64,000 bases of DNA from the NCBI RefSeq assembly GCF_005222915.1, contig NZ_STFX01000015.1, positions 1 to 64,000 on the forward strand, written 5' to 3'. The DNA comes from Rhizobium sp. FKL33 (GTDB lineage Bacteria > Pseudomonadota > Alphaproteobacteria > Rhizobiales > Rhizobiaceae). The notes under the pieces were generated by a model that was not told the DNA's origin, did no database searches, and saw nothing but the letters and a program-made list of their open reading frames with translations. Both the position numbers and the translations under genes were made by a program. Shown here in pieces: positions 53,634 to 63,329 of the stretch. Within the stretch, counting starts at the first letter, position 1; each line of letters begins with the position of its first letter.

Positions 53634-54620
53634 ATGTTGCGTTTCGGCATAATTTCCACGGCGCGGATCGGCCGCGAGCTGGTAGTCCCCGCCATTCAGG
53701 ATGCGGAAAACTGCGTCGTTACGGCCATCGCCAGCCGCAATCTCGACAGCGCCCGCGCCATGGCCGACCGCTTCGGCGCGCCGCACGCCTTCGGCTCCTA
53801 CGAGGAGATGCTGGCGTCAGATAAGATTGACGCTGTCTATATTCCGCTGCCGACTTCGCAGCATGTCGAATGGACGATCAAGGCGGCCGACGCCGGCAAG
53901 CATGTGCTGTGCGAAAAGCCGATCGCGTTGAAAGCCGACGACATTGACCAGCTGATTGCCGCCCGCGACCGCAACAAGGTGCTGGTGTCGGAAGCCTATA
54001 TGGTCACCTATTCGCCGGTCTGGCGCAAAGTGCGCGAGCTCCTGGCGGACGGCGCGATCGGCAAGCTCCGCTTCGTCCAGGGCGCCTTCACCTATTTCAA
54101 CCGCGACCCCGGCAATATGCGCAATATCCCGGCGCTCGGCGGCGGCGGCCTGCCCGATATCGGCGTCTATCCCACCATCACCACGCGGTTCACGACCGGC
54201 AAGGAGCCGCTGCGCATCCAGGCCAACACAGACCGCGATCCGGAATTCGGCACCGATATCTTCTCGTCGGTCAGGGCGGATTTCGGCGATTTCGAGCTGA
54301 GCTTCTACATCTCCACCCAGCTCGCCGCCCGCCAGATCATGGTCTTCCATGGCGACAAGGGCTTCATCGAAGTGAAATCGCCCTTCAACGCCGATCGCTA
54401 CGGCGCCGAAGAAATCGAACTCACCAACCAAAACCATTCGCAATCCCAGCATTTCCGCTATCAGGATTGCCGTCAGTACCGCTTGGAGGCGGAAGCCTTC
54501 GCCCGCGCGGCGCTGGGCGGCGAGGCGGAGGTGGTGACGCTGGAAAATTCCAAGCTGAACCAGAAGGTCATCGACGCGATCTATCGCGCTTCCGAAAAGG
54601 ACGGCTGGGAGACGGTCTGA
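53634..54620 (+). CDS. Gfo/Idh/MocA family NAD(P)-dependent oxidoreductase
   Basis: 328 residues from ATG 53634, preceded by agggagagagac. Rossmann start [18 protein letters not shown] (with Thr in place of one usual Gly), LCEKPIALK with the conserved Lys, and a C-terminal sheet domain with [12 protein letters not shown]. It likely oxidises a sugar or cyclitol derivative; the substrate is unknown. Distinct from the fused oxidoreductase at 18541. Transcribed alone after a terminator. Confidence 0.9.
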   Translation: MLRFGIISTARIGRELVVPAIQDAENCVVTAIASRNLDSARAMADRFGAPHAFGSYEEMLASDKIDAVYIPLPTSQHVEWTIKAADAGKHVLCEKPIALKADDIDQLIAARDRNKVLVSEAYMVTYSPVWRKVRELLADGAIGKLRFVQGAFTYFNRDPGNMRNIPALGGGGLPDIGVYPTITTRFTTGKEPLRIQANTDRDPEFGTDIFSSVRADFGDFELSFYISTQLAARQIMVFHGDKGFIEVKSPFNADRYGAEEIELTNQNHSQSQHFRYQDCRQYRLEAEAFARAALGGEAEVVTLENSKLNQKVIDAIYRASEKDGWETV

Positions 54621-54627
54621 GCTCGGT

Positions 54628-55002
54628 TCAGCGTCCGAACACCAGGCGCGAATAGCCGAACCAGGAAACCCCCATCGCCGCGACCGAGGCAATCGCCGCG
54701 GCGATGACGGGGTAGAGCCCGGGAAATGCAATGAGAATGGCTGAATAGATCGCGTAGTTGACCAGCGCGGAAAAAATGCCGACGCCCCCGTAACGCGCGC
54801 CTTCCGAGGCCAGCGACCGACCGCTCCTGCCGAAGGTCAGGCTGCGGTTGAAGATCCAGGTCGCGCACATGGCGAAGGCGATGGCGACGACGCGCGCCCA
54901 GAATGGTCCGATCGGCGTCGCCCAGATCAGAAACGCCAGCATGCCGGCGTCGGACACGAAGCCGAGGCCGCCGGCTATAGTGAAGAGAAAAAGCCGTTTC
55001 AC
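54628..55002 (-). CDS. GtrA family membrane protein
   Basis: 124 residues, four membrane helices. The GLGFVSDAGMLAFLIW start and FNRSLTFGRSGRS loop are typical of GtrA/DPMS-flippase-like proteins, thought to flip polyprenyl-phosphate-sugar across the membrane. Its start overlaps the stop of the GT2 gene by 4 bases, implying translational coupling. Confidence 0.9.
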   Translation of the reverse strand: MKRLFLFTIAGGLGFVSDAGMLAFLIWATPIGPFWARVVAIAFAMCATWIFNRSLTFGRSGRSLASEGARYGGVGIFSALVNYAIYSAILIAFPGLYPVIAAAIASVAAMGVSWFGYSRLVFGR

Positions 55003-55997
55003 GCTGCTCTCTTGCGGGGCGCCCGGACAGGCGAGGGGGCCGGTTCGGCGGGGACAGGGCGGCGGCGGGTTTCCGACAGCGCCGGCAGATCCATATAGTG
55101 GATGCGCAAAAGTTCGGCGCGCGACCGCGCCAGACTGTCGAGGATCAGGCCGGCGGTAAACGTCATGCCCGACATGATCAGCAGCACCATCGACAGCACC
55201 CAGGTCGGCATGCGCGGCACGAGCCCGGTCTGCGCATATTCGATCAGCACCGGCGTCATGAAGGTCAGCGAGGCCGCCATGAGCGCCGAGGAAATCGCAA
55301 AATAGAAGGCGAAGGGCCGGACTTCCTTCATCAGCATGGCGAACATGAACAGGATCTTGCCGCCGTCGCCGAAGGTCGAGAGTTTGGAGAACGAGCCTTC
55401 GGGGCGGCGTCCGTAATCGAGTTCGAGTTCGATCACCGGCAATTTCAGCCGGGAGGCGTGCACCGACATTTCCGTCTCGATCTCGAAACCGTTGGACACG
55501 GCGGGGAAGCTCTTGGCGAAGCGGCGCGAAAAGGCGCGATATCCAGAGAAGATGTCGGTGAAATCCTTGCCGAACAGCGAGCGGTAGAGTGTGTTGAAGA
55601 TCTTGTTGCCGAAGGCGTGGCCCTGGCGGCCGGCGTCGCGGGTCACGTCGCGGCGCGTGCCGACCACCATGTCGGCGCGTTCGGTCACCAGCGTGGTGAT
55701 GAGGTTTTCGGCGTCTTCGGGGGCATAGGTGCCGTCGCCGTCCGCCATCAGATAGATATCCGCGTCGATATCGGCGAACATGCGGCGCACGACATTGCCC
55801 TTGCCCTGGCGGCGCTCGCGAAACACCGTGGCGCCCGCAAGCGCGGCGCGAAGCGCGGTGTCGTCGCGGGAATTATTGTCATAGACATAGATGCGCGCCG
55901 AAGGGAGCGCCTGGCGGAAGCCTCGCACGACATCGCCGATCGTCAGCGATTCATTGTAGCAGGGTATCAGGACTGCGATGTCGAGATCGTCGTTCAT
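54999..55997 (-). CDS. Family 2 glycosyltransferase, GtrB/polyprenyl-phosphate-sugar synthase type
   Basis: 332 residues from ATG 55997 (gcgaggagcacga). GT-A fold with IAVLIPCYNESLTIGDVV, the metal-binding DGDGTYAPED, and GYRAFSRRF. Two C-terminal membrane helices (FYFAISSALMAASLTFM and VLSMVLLIMSGMTFTAGLIL) match GtrB/DPMS-like enzymes that charge polyprenyl phosphate with a sugar. The C-terminal tail is Pro/Arg-rich. Coupled to GtrA downstream and divergent from a GT-C-like protein at 56110. Confidence 0.9.
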   Translation of the reverse strand: MNDDLDIAVLIPCYNESLTIGDVVRGFRQALPSARIYVYDNNSRDDTALRAALAGATVFRERRQGKGNVVRRMFADIDADIYLMADGDGTYAPEDAENLITTLVTERADMVVGTRRDVTRDAGRQGHAFGNKIFNTLYRSLFGKDFTDIFSGYRAFSRRFAKSFPAVSNGFEIETEMSVHASRLKLPVIELELDYGRRPEGSFSKLSTFGDGGKILFMFAMLMKEVRPFAFYFAISSALMAASLTFMTPVLIEYAQTGLVPRMPTWVLSMVLLIMSGMTFTAGLILDSLARSRAELLRIHYMDLPALSETRRRPVPAEPAPSPVRAPRKRAA

Positions 55998-56109
55998 TCG
56001 TGCTCCTCGCCGGCGACCGATGTCGGGCTCCTCGATGGCTTTACTCTTTCTTGAGAAGGTTAAGCTTAGGTTTCGCCCCAATGGTCTTTCGCGCTCGGGC
56101 GGCGGGCAT

Positions 56110-57960
56110 ATGTCTGAAAACGGTAAAGAAGCGATGACTTCTCCCAAACTCCTGGAAAGTTTCCGCACGGACGACGAGCGCGCGGGCGCGGGCTGGCTCC
56201 TGCGGATGATCCTGCTGTTTACCTTTCTGGGCGTGGCCGCGCAGATCGGCTCGCATCTGTCGACCTACAAGGATTATGTCGGTCCCGACCCCGACGACGT
56301 CATGCGGCTCGTGGAAGTGCGAGACTGGCTCGGCGGCCAGAGCTGGTTCGATCTGCACCAGTATCGCATGGGGCCGCCCGGCGGCATGCTGATGCACTGG
56401 TCGCGCTTCGTCGATGCGCCGATCGGCGGCCTGATCCTGCTGTTCGGCCTGTTTATGAGCCCCGAAATGGCGGAAGCCGCCGCCGCCTTCGTCTGGCCGC
56501 TGGTGTTGATCCTGCCCTTGATGGCGGGCGTCGGTCTCGGATCCTATCGCTTGGGCGGCAAGCCCGCCGTGGTGATCGGGCTCGTCCTCGGCTCCATGTT
56601 TCTGTTCACGATGATGCGGTTCCGCCCCGGCGGTCTCGATCATCACAATGTGCAATTGGCCGTGGTCGCGCTTTTGGCCGCCTTTCTCCTCGATCCCCTG
56701 GCGCGGGCCTGGTCTTTCGCAGTCGCCGGCGGCTTGGCCGCCTTCGCGCTCGCTATCGGCGCCGAGACCACGCCGCTGGTCGCGGTCGCGGCCACGGGCG
56801 TCGCCATCATCTGGGCCGTGCGCGGGCAGGATCATCGCCGCGCCGCGATCGCCTTTGGTCTGGCTTTCGCGGGCTTCGCTGCTGTGTTCTTCTTCGCCAC
56901 CACGCCGAAGGCGCTTTGGAGCCGCGTCACCTGCGACACCCTGTCGATCGGCTTCCTGTCGCTTGCCGTCATCGGCGGCGGAGGACTTGCCGCCGCTGCC
57001 GCCTTTACGTCGCAGCGCGGCCCATTGTGGCGCTGGGGCTCGCTTGCCGTTCTCGCTGCGCTGGCCGGCGTCGCGGCTCTCCTCGTCGCGCCCGAATGCC
57101 TCGGCAATCCGCTGTCCAGTCTTGATCCCATGGTGCAGAATCTCTGGCTCGGCGGCATTTCCGAGGCGCAGCCGATCGGCAAACAGTTCGAGGTCAGCCC
57201 CGACGCGATCGGCAGCATTTACGGCGTCGGTTTGATCGCGCTTGGCGTCGCCCTGTTCCGCATTCTGCGCGGCGAGCAGGTTCTTGCCTATAGCCTTCTC
57301 GCCGGCATGATCGCCATCAGCTGGATCGTCAGCGCCATCCAGGTGCGCGGCATGATCTTCACCAATCTTCTGTCCGCGCTGCCGCTATCGGTGATCGTCG
57401 CCGATCTCCGCGCTCACTATCTCGCCCATCGCAATGAACCCAAGGCGGCCATCGCCTTCATTCTCGCCGCCCTGGCGAGCGTGCCCTCCGCCTGGGCCTT
57501 TTCCGGCGCGGCAGTGACGATCGCAGTCAATAAGGTAGCCGGCGTTCCGCCTGAGGAAAAAGAGGATGAGGACAAGCCAGCCTGCATCCGCAAGGACAGT
57601 CTGGCGGAGGTTTCTAAGCTGCCGCCCGGCCGCATTCTCACCGCCTTCAACGCCGGCCCGGCCATCCTCCGGTTCACGCCGCATGCCGTGTTGACCGGAA
57701 ATTATCACCGCAACGCCAAGGGCCTGCTCGACGGCTTGAAGATGGCGACCTCGGACCCCGCTATCGCCGCCGCTTTGATGGAGGAGGATAAGGTCGGTTA
57801 CGTGCTGCTGTGCATGGACGATCCCCAGGTGGAAGCGCTCAAGGAAAAATTCCCGAACGGCTTCTGGGCGCGGCTCGCCCGCGGCGAGATCCCAGAGTTC
57901 CTGGAACCCGTCGACGCCGCGGGCGATCCGCGCATGAAGATCTTCCGGGTGATCCGCTAG
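56110..57960 (+). CDS. Polytopic membrane protein, GT-C glycosyltransferase-like
   Basis: 616 residues from ATG 56110; ATG 56134 is also possible. About eleven membrane helices (first at LLRMILLFTFLGVAAQIG), with a periplasmic first loop carrying paired acidic residues VGPDPDDVMRLVEVRDWLGGQSWFD and YRMGPPGGMLMHWSRFVDAP, and a soluble C-terminal domain (about 510-616) with a CIRKD...ILLC cysteine pair. The acidic pair after the first helix is the layout of GT-C enzymes such as Stt3/PglB and Gtr proteins. Exact family not certain. Divergent from gtrB/gtrA-like genes. Confidence 0.65.
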   Translation: MSENGKEAMTSPKLLESFRTDDERAGAGWLLRMILLFTFLGVAAQIGSHLSTYKDYVGPDPDDVMRLVEVRDWLGGQSWFDLHQYRMGPPGGMLMHWSRFVDAPIGGLILLFGLFMSPEMAEAAAAFVWPLVLILPLMAGVGLGSYRLGGKPAVVIGLVLGSMFLFTMMRFRPGGLDHHNVQLAVVALLAAFLLDPLARAWSFAVAGGLAAFALAIGAETTPLVAVAATGVAIIWAVRGQDHRRAAIAFGLAFAGFAAVFFFATTPKALWSRVTCDTLSIGFLSLAVIGGGGLAAAAAFTSQRGPLWRWGSLAVLAALAGVAALLVAPECLGNPLSSLDPMVQNLWLGGISEAQPIGKQFEVSPDAIGSIYGVGLIALGVALFRILRGEQVLAYSLLAGMIAISWIVSAIQVRGMIFTNLLSALPLSVIVADLRAHYLAHRNEPKAAIAFILAALASVPSAWAFSGAAVTIAVNKVAGVPPEEKEDEDKPACIRKDSLAEVSKLPPGRILTAFNAGPAILRFTPHAVLTGNYHRNAKGLLDGLKMATSDPAIAAALMEEDKVGYVLLCMDDPQVEALKEKFPNGFWARLARGEIPEFLEPVDAAGDPRMKIFRVIR

Positions 57961-57964
57961 CGTC

Positions 57965-58228
57965 TTACACCAGCCCCACGAGGCTGCTTGCGGTCGTGCC
58001 CGTGGCCAGCACGCGCACGATCCGCGCAGGCAGGATCGCGCCTGCCGCAACAGCCGCAAAGGTCGCGACCGCGCCGGATTGAAGCTCGGCGGTCACCGCG
58101 CCGCCCGAGCCGACATAAAGCGCGCGGGTGGTCTCCGGCAGGGCGGCTGTGTCGTCCGGGGTGACCGGAAAAGCGTGAATGGCCGGGCCGTTGAGCGAGG
58201 CGGTGGTGGTCTCGAAGCGATCAGTCAT
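57965..58228 (-). CDS. Spike base protein, RCAP_Rcc01079 (GhsA-like) family
   Basis: 87 residues from ATG 58228, with an excellent ribosome binding site (aaggagacatcgac). The pattern SLNGPAIHAFPVTPDDTAALPETTRALYVGSGGAVTAELQSGAVATFAAVAAGAILPARIVRVLATGTTA matches my memory of the small beta-rich base protein of the Rhodobacter gene transfer agent head spike. No signal peptide or membrane segment. It stands alone on the minus strand between two unrelated plus-strand genes, with no phage or GTA genes beside it in this window. Confidence 0.72.
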   Translation of the reverse strand: MTDRFETTTASLNGPAIHAFPVTPDDTAALPETTRALYVGSGGAVTAELQSGAVATFAAVAAGAILPARIVRVLATGTTASSLVGLV

Positions 58229-58369
58229 GTCGATGTCTCCTTCTGTTTCTGACGGATCATCATCGCATAGCGCTCGAAGTGGGGGACGAAGCGGGGGAAA
58301 ACTCTCGCCCGGCGCCGAGAAGGAGGCAGGGTTCTGGAGCGGAGCGGGCAGGCGCTGATATAGAAGGCC

Positions 58370-59968
58370 ATGAGCTTTCTCGACAACGATTCGCCCGGCA
58401 ACCTCGCCGAATACACGGTTTCCGAGATCTCGGGCTCCATCAAGCGCACGATGGAGACCGCTTTCGAGCATGTGCGGGTTCGGGGTGAAATCTCCGGCTA
58501 TCGCGGCCCGCATTCCTCCGGTCACGCCTATTTCGCGCTGAAGGATGACCGGTCCCGGCTGGAAGCGGTGATCTGGAAGGGCTCCTTCACCCGCCTGAAG
58601 GTCCGGCCTGAAGAGGGCATGGAGGTGATCGCCACCGGCAAGATCACCACCTTCCCCGGCTCGTCGAAATATCAGATCGTCATCGAAAGCCTGGAGCCGG
58701 CCGGCGTCGGCGCGCTGATGGCGCTGCTCGAAGAGCGCAAGCGGAAGTTCGCGGCCGAAGGCCTGTTCGACCCTTCGCGCAAGCAGCTTCTGCCCTATAT
58801 GCCGGCCGTGATCGGCGTGGTGACCTCGCCGACCGGCGCCGTGATCCGCGATATCCTGCACCGCATTTCCGATCGCTTTCCGCTGCATGTCATCGTCTGG
58901 CCGGTCAGGGTCCAGGGCGATGGCGCGGGAGCGGAAATCGCCGCGGCCATCGACGGCTTCAATGCGCTTGGTCCCGACGGTCCCATCGCCCGGCCCGATG
59001 TGCTGATCGTCGCCCGCGGCGGCGGCAGTCTCGAAGATCTCTGGTGCTTCAATGACGAAGCGGTGGTGCGCGCCGCCGCCAATTCCGCCATTCCGCTGAT
59101 CTCGGCTGTCGGCCATGAAACCGACTGGACGCTGATCGACTACGCATCGGACCAGCGCGCGCCGACGCCGACGGGCGCCGCCGAAATGGCCGTGCCTGTT
59201 AAAGCCGACCTCGAAGCGCAACTCGCAGGCCTTTCGGCGCGTCTGGCCTCGGCCATCAACCGGCAGATGGACAATCGCCGCCAGGGGCTGAGGGGGCTTG
59301 CCCGGGCGATGCCGTCGATAGACCAGCTGCTGGCTCTGCCCCGCCGGCGCTTCGATGAAGCGGCCTCCCGGCTCGATCGCGGCCTGGAACTGACCGCGCT
59401 CAACAAGCGCCGCATGCTGGAGCGGGCGGCTTCGCATCTCCGCCCCGATATGCTTGCGGCGCGTTTTGCGGAACGGCGTCAGCGGCTTAGTGATCTCGGC
59501 CTGCGCGCCGAACGCGTGGTGGAGCGGCGCATCGACCAGCTCAAGGCGCGTATCGCCCGCGCCGACGCAGTTTTTTCCGGCCTGCCCGCCCGCCTCGCCA
59601 ACGAGACGGCGCGAAGCCGCGACCGGCTCAACAATATCGCCCGGCGCAGCGATGGCGCGCTTGATGTGCGCCTGAGGCGCGAACGCCAGGCGCTCGCCGC
59701 CCATGACCGCATTCTGCAATCGCTGTCCTACAAGAATGTGCTGAAGCGCGGCTATGCCGTGATCCGCGACGAGAATGGTCAGCCCTTGACCAGAGCGGAG
59801 CAGGTAGCCGCAGGTCAGGCGCTCGCGATCCAGTTTGCCGATGGAAACATTGTCGCGACAGCGGGCGAGGGGTCCGAGCCGTCCCCGTCTTCTCCTCCGG
59901 CGGCTGCGCCGTCGCCGCGCAAGAAATCCGCCAAGGGCCCTGTCATCGATCAGGGGAGCCTGTTCTAG
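58370..59968 (+). CDS. xseA: Exodeoxyribonuclease VII large subunit
   Basis: 532 residues. N-terminal OB fold binding single-stranded DNA ([29 protein letters not shown]), then the catalytic domain with [37 protein letters not shown] and [28 protein letters not shown], followed by a long Arg-rich helical region and a C-terminal [12 protein letters not shown]. The last ~30 residues are Pro/Lys-rich. Works with the small subunit XseB, which is not encoded in this window. The next gene starts 2 bases after the stop. Confidence 0.95.
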   Translation: MSFLDNDSPGNLAEYTVSEISGSIKRTMETAFEHVRVRGEISGYRGPHSSGHAYFALKDDRSRLEAVIWKGSFTRLKVRPEEGMEVIATGKITTFPGSSKYQIVIESLEPAGVGALMALLEERKRKFAAEGLFDPSRKQLLPYMPAVIGVVTSPTGAVIRDILHRISDRFPLHVIVWPVRVQGDGAGAEIAAAIDGFNALGPDGPIARPDVLIVARGGGSLEDLWCFNDEAVVRAAANSAIPLISAVGHETDWTLIDYASDQRAPTPTGAAEMAVPVKADLEAQLAGLSARLASAINRQMDNRRQGLRGLARAMPSIDQLLALPRRRFDEAASRLDRGLELTALNKRRMLERAASHLRPDMLAARFAERRQRLSDLGLRAERVVERRIDQLKARIARADAVFSGLPARLANETARSRDRLNNIARRSDGALDVRLRRERQALAAHDRILQSLSYKNVLKRGYAVIRDENGQPLTRAEQVAAGQALAIQFADGNIVATAGEGSEPSPSSPPAAAPSPRKKSAKGPVIDQGSLF

Positions 59969-59970
59969 CC

Positions 59971-60567
59971 ATGGCTCGCCGTTTCATCGTCGTTCTCGCC
60001 CATCCTCTGCCGGAAAGCTACGCGGCGTCCGTGGCGAAAACCGTGGTCGAAACGTTGCGCGACCGGGGGCATCAGGCGGATCTCCTCGATCTCTACCGGG
60101 AGGATTTCGACCCCCGGCTTTCGGCGGCCGAGCGCGCCGCCTATTTCGATACGCCCTGCGATACGAGCGGGGTCGATCCGATCATTGCCCGGCTCAGGGC
60201 GGCCGATGGGCTGATCCTGGTTTTTCCGCAGTGGTGGTTCAATTTCCCCGCCATTCTCAAGGGCTTCTTCGACCGGGTTTTCGCGCCGGGCGTCGCTTTC
60301 ACCCATGATCTGGCGGGCGGACGCATCAGGCCCGCGCTCGGCAATATCCGCCATCTCTACGCCTTCACCACCACGGGTTCGCCCTGGTGGATGGTGAAAT
60401 TCTATATGGGCGATCCCGTGCGCAGGCTGCTGAAACGCGGCATCGCCGCCTTCTGCGCCAAGGACGTCGATTTCCGCATGCTGGCGCTGCACGATATGGA
60501 TCGCGTCTCCGAAGCCCAATTGACCGCGCATCTTGACCGCGTGCGGGCGCTGACGGCGCGGCTTTAA
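59971..60567 (+). CDS. NAD(P)H-dependent flavodoxin-fold oxidoreductase (NQO1/KefF-like)
   Basis: 198 residues. AHPLPESYAASVAKTV binds the FMN phosphate; FPQWWFNFPAILKGFFDRVFAPG is the hallmark of NQO1-like quinone reductases, with LYAFTTTGSPWW later. Likely a two-electron quinone or nitro reductase using FMN/FAD in the cytoplasm. Probably cotranscribed with xseA (2-base gap), though the roles seem unrelated. Confidence 0.88.
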   Translation: MARRFIVVLAHPLPESYAASVAKTVVETLRDRGHQADLLDLYREDFDPRLSAAERAAYFDTPCDTSGVDPIIARLRAADGLILVFPQWWFNFPAILKGFFDRVFAPGVAFTHDLAGGRIRPALGNIRHLYAFTTTGSPWWMVKFYMGDPVRRLLKRGIAAFCAKDVDFRMLALHDMDRVSEAQLTAHLDRVRALTARL

Positions 60568-60603
60568 TGTCCGTCCATCCTCGAAATCCCACGGGTTTCG
60601 CTC

Positions 60604-60639
60604 AAGAAAAGACCCGCGCGCGAGTATGCGGCGGGTCCA
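60604..60639 (-). terminator. Intrinsic terminator of the M29 aminopeptidase gene
   Basis: On the minus strand gacccgc (60637-60631 complement) and gcgggtc (60617-60611 complement) form a 7-bp stem, followed by ttttcttgag. Located about 30 bases past the stop codon. Confidence 0.7.
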
Positions 60640-60669
60640 AACATTTCTCGATAGATCTTCAGGCGGGCC

Positions 60670-61908
60670 TTACGCCCATTCGCCCTTGCGGAACACCGGC
60701 GTGCGGGTTCCATCGGCGGCGACGCCGTCGATGTCGACCTCGCCCGAACCGATCATCCAGTCGATATGGATGAGGCTGGAATTGCCGCCCTGGGCCTTGA
60801 TCTGATCGGGGGTGAGATCGGCGCCGCCGACGAAGCATTTCGAATAGCACTGGCCGAGCGCGATGTGGCAGGCGGCGTTTTCGTCAAACAACGTGTTGTA
60901 GAACAGAAGGCCCGAGGCCGAGATCGGCGAGGAATGCGGCACCAGCGCCACTTCGCCGAGCCGGCTTGCGCCTTCGTCGGTTTCCAGCACCTTCTTCAGC
61001 ACCGCTTCGCCCTTGGACGCCTTGGCCTCGACGATGCGGCCGCCTTCGAAACGCACCTGAATGTCGTCGATCAGCGTGCCCTGATGTGAGAGCGGCTTGG
61101 TGGAAGAGGCCACGCCCTCGACGCGCAGCGCATGTGGGGTGGTGAAGACTTCCTCGGTCGGGATGTTGGGATTGCAGGTCACGCCGTTCTTGGCCACCGA
61201 TGCGCCGCCATGCCACTCATGGCCGTCGGCCAGACCGACGGTGAGATCGGTGCCCGGACCCCTAAAGTGCAGGGCGGAGAACCGCTGCTCGTTCAGCCAT
61301 TTGGAGCGGCGATGCAGCGCGGCGTTATGCTCCCGCCAGGCGGCGACGGGATCGTCGCGATCGACGCGCGAAGCGGCGAAGATGGCGTCGGCCAGCTTGC
61401 GCACTGCGTCATCTTCGCTGAGTTCCGGAAAGATCTGCCGCGCCCAGGATGGGTTGGGATAGGAGACGATGTTCCAGTTGATGTCGAAATTGGAGATCTT
61501 CTCGAGCGCCGGCTTGTAGGCGGTCGACATGGCCCGGTTGGCGCGGGCGACCTTGGACGGGTCCTGCTGAGACAGCAGCATCGGATTGTCGCCTGATACC
61601 GCGAGGCGCGCCGCGCCATTGGCGTAGGCCTTGGCCATGCCTTCATAGAGCCAGCTTGCGGCGCGGTCGAAAGTGTCGTCGGCCGCATGTTCGTAGCGCG
61701 CTAGCGTGACGACCTCGTCATTGTAGAAGGTGGTGACGAGCCCGCCGCCGGCCTTGTAGGCGTGTTTGGTGATCTCGCGCACCAGAGGCGCCGCCGCCAT
61801 CGGCGCGGTTACGACGAGGTCCTGACCTTTCTGCAGGTCGAGGCCGATCTTGATCGCGACTTCGGCGAGTTTTTCCAGCTTGACGGGATCGATTGCGGAC
61901 GCGCTCAT
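60670..61908 (-). CDS. Aminopeptidase, M29 family (AmpS/AmpT-like)
   Basis: 412 residues. Metal-site segments of M29 are visible: NIPTEEVFTTPHA (first Glu), LGEVALVPHSSPIS (second Glu), ACHIALGQCY (His and Tyr) and SSLIHIDWMIGS (His-x-Asp). A two-metal leucine-type aminopeptidase, cytoplasmic and dimeric in known relatives. Unrelated by family to the M17 enzyme at 49136, so the window encodes two aminopeptidases. Divergent from coaBC. Confidence 0.93.
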   Translation of the reverse strand: MSASAIDPVKLEKLAEVAIKIGLDLQKGQDLVVTAPMAAAPLVREITKHAYKAGGGLVTTFYNDEVVTLARYEHAADDTFDRAASWLYEGMAKAYANGAARLAVSGDNPMLLSQQDPSKVARANRAMSTAYKPALEKISNFDINWNIVSYPNPSWARQIFPELSEDDAVRKLADAIFAASRVDRDDPVAAWREHNAALHRRSKWLNEQRFSALHFRGPGTDLTVGLADGHEWHGGASVAKNGVTCNPNIPTEEVFTTPHALRVEGVASSTKPLSHQGTLIDDIQVRFEGGRIVEAKASKGEAVLKKVLETDEGASRLGEVALVPHSSPISASGLLFYNTLFDENAACHIALGQCYSKCFVGGADLTPDQIKAQGGNSSLIHIDWMIGSGEVDIDGVAADGTRTPVFRKGEWA

Positions 61909-62084
61909 GACTGCTCCATGCCTTGCTTTTCTCTGATCCCGTTATGTGGATGATTTGGGCGGCGATGTGAAGGCGGCGCGGCGAATTAACCCTGCGCGGC
62001 GTTTGCGAGACGGGGAAGCCGCCAATCCCGCGCTATTCCGTTGCGCCCGCGGCCCCGACCGCCTATTTTCCGCCGGGAAAAGAC

Positions 62085-63326
62085 ATGGCGGAGAAGGACA
62101 TCATGGCGAAGACCGGCACGCTTTCGGGCAAGCGCATTCTCCTGATCATCGCAGGCGGCATCGCCGCCTATAAGAGCCTCGATCTCATCCGCAGGCTCCG
62201 TGAACGCGGCGCCCGCGTCATCCCGGTCATGACCCGCGCCGCCACCGAATTCATCACCCCGCTCGCGGTCGGCGCGCTGGCCGCCGAAAAGGTGCATCTG
62301 GAACTGTTCGACCGCGAAGATGAAATCGATGTCGGCCATATCCGGCTGGCGCGCGATTGCGATCTCGTGGTCGTGGCGCCCGCCACTGCCGATCTGATCG
62401 GCAAGATGGCCAATGGGCTGGCCAATGATCTCGCCTCCACCATTCTTCTCGCCACCGAGCGCCCGGTGCTGATCGCGCCGGCCATGAACCCGACCATGTG
62501 GTCCAATCCCGCCGTCAGCCGCAACGCCTCGCAACTGCTGATCGATGGCGCCCATTTCATCGGCCCGGTCAGCGGCGAAATGGCGGAGAAGGGCGAGGCG
62601 GGCGTCGGCCGCATGGCCGAACCGCTCGACATCGTCGCTGAAATAGAAACGCTGCTCGACAACAGGCCCAAACCGCTTGCCGGCCGGCGCGCCATCGTCA
62701 CCTCGGGCCCGACGCATGAGCCGATCGACCCTGTCCGCTACATCGCCAACCGCTCCTCTGGAGCCCAAGGCCATGCGATCGCCGCCGCGCTCGCGGGCGC
62801 AGGCGCCGATGTGACGCTGATCTCGGGGCCGGTGACGCTGCCCGATCCGCGCGGCGTCAAGGTCGTCAGGGTCGAACGCGCCGTCGAGATGCGCGACGCC
62901 ACGCTTTCGGCGCTGCCCGCCGATATCGCGGTGATGGTGGCGGCGGTTGCGGATTGGCGCGTCGACGGCGAAGCCTCGGAAAAGATCAAGAAGACCCCGG
63001 GCGATGCCCCCCCGGCGTTCGCGCTCACGGAAAATCCCGACATTCTCAAGATCATCGGCCATCATGAAAAGCGGCCGAAACTGGTGGTCGGCTTCGCCGC
63101 CGAAACCAATGACGTCGAGGACAATGCGCGGGCGAAACTGGCGCGCAAGGGCGCGGACCTCATCGTCGCCAATGACGTGTCGCCGGAAACCGGGGTGATG
63201 GGCGGCAGCCGCAACACTGTGTCGATCATTGCCGCCGATGGCGTCGATCGTTGGCCCGACATGGACAAGGCGGAAGTCGCCGAGCGTCTCGTCGCCCTGA
63301 TCGCCGAACGGCTCAATCCGCTCTGA
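62085..63326 (+). CDS. coaBC: Bifunctional phosphopantothenoylcysteine decarboxylase / phosphopantothenate-cysteine ligase
   Basis: 413 residues from ATG 62085 (ATG 62103 after ggagaaggacatc is equally possible). CoaC flavoprotein domain about 1-190: IIAGGIAAYKSLDLIRRLRE, PATADLIGKMANGLANDL and APAMNPTMW with the conserved Asn. CoaB ligase domain about 195-413: TSGPTHEPIDPVRYIANRSSGAQGHAIA and KLVVGFAAETND, and DLIVANDVS. Catalyses steps two and three of coenzyme A synthesis. In line with full-length fused CoaBC. Confidence 0.96.
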   Translation: MAEKDIMAKTGTLSGKRILLIIAGGIAAYKSLDLIRRLRERGARVIPVMTRAATEFITPLAVGALAAEKVHLELFDREDEIDVGHIRLARDCDLVVVAPATADLIGKMANGLANDLASTILLATERPVLIAPAMNPTMWSNPAVSRNASQLLIDGAHFIGPVSGEMAEKGEAGVGRMAEPLDIVAEIETLLDNRPKPLAGRRAIVTSGPTHEPIDPVRYIANRSSGAQGHAIAAALAGAGADVTLISGPVTLPDPRGVKVVRVERAVEMRDATLSALPADIAVMVAAVADWRVDGEASEKIKKTPGDAPPAFALTENPDILKIIGHHEKRPKLVVGFAAETNDVEDNARAKLARKGADLIVANDVSPETGVMGGSRNTVSIIAADGVDRWPDMDKAEVAERLVALIAERLNPL

Positions 63327-63329
63327 GCG

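Noticed and set aside
57965-59719. 584-residue minus-strand frame spanning xseA
   Set aside because: Only its last 87 residues, after a strong ribosome binding site at 58228, form a plausible protein; the remainder is antisense to xseA.
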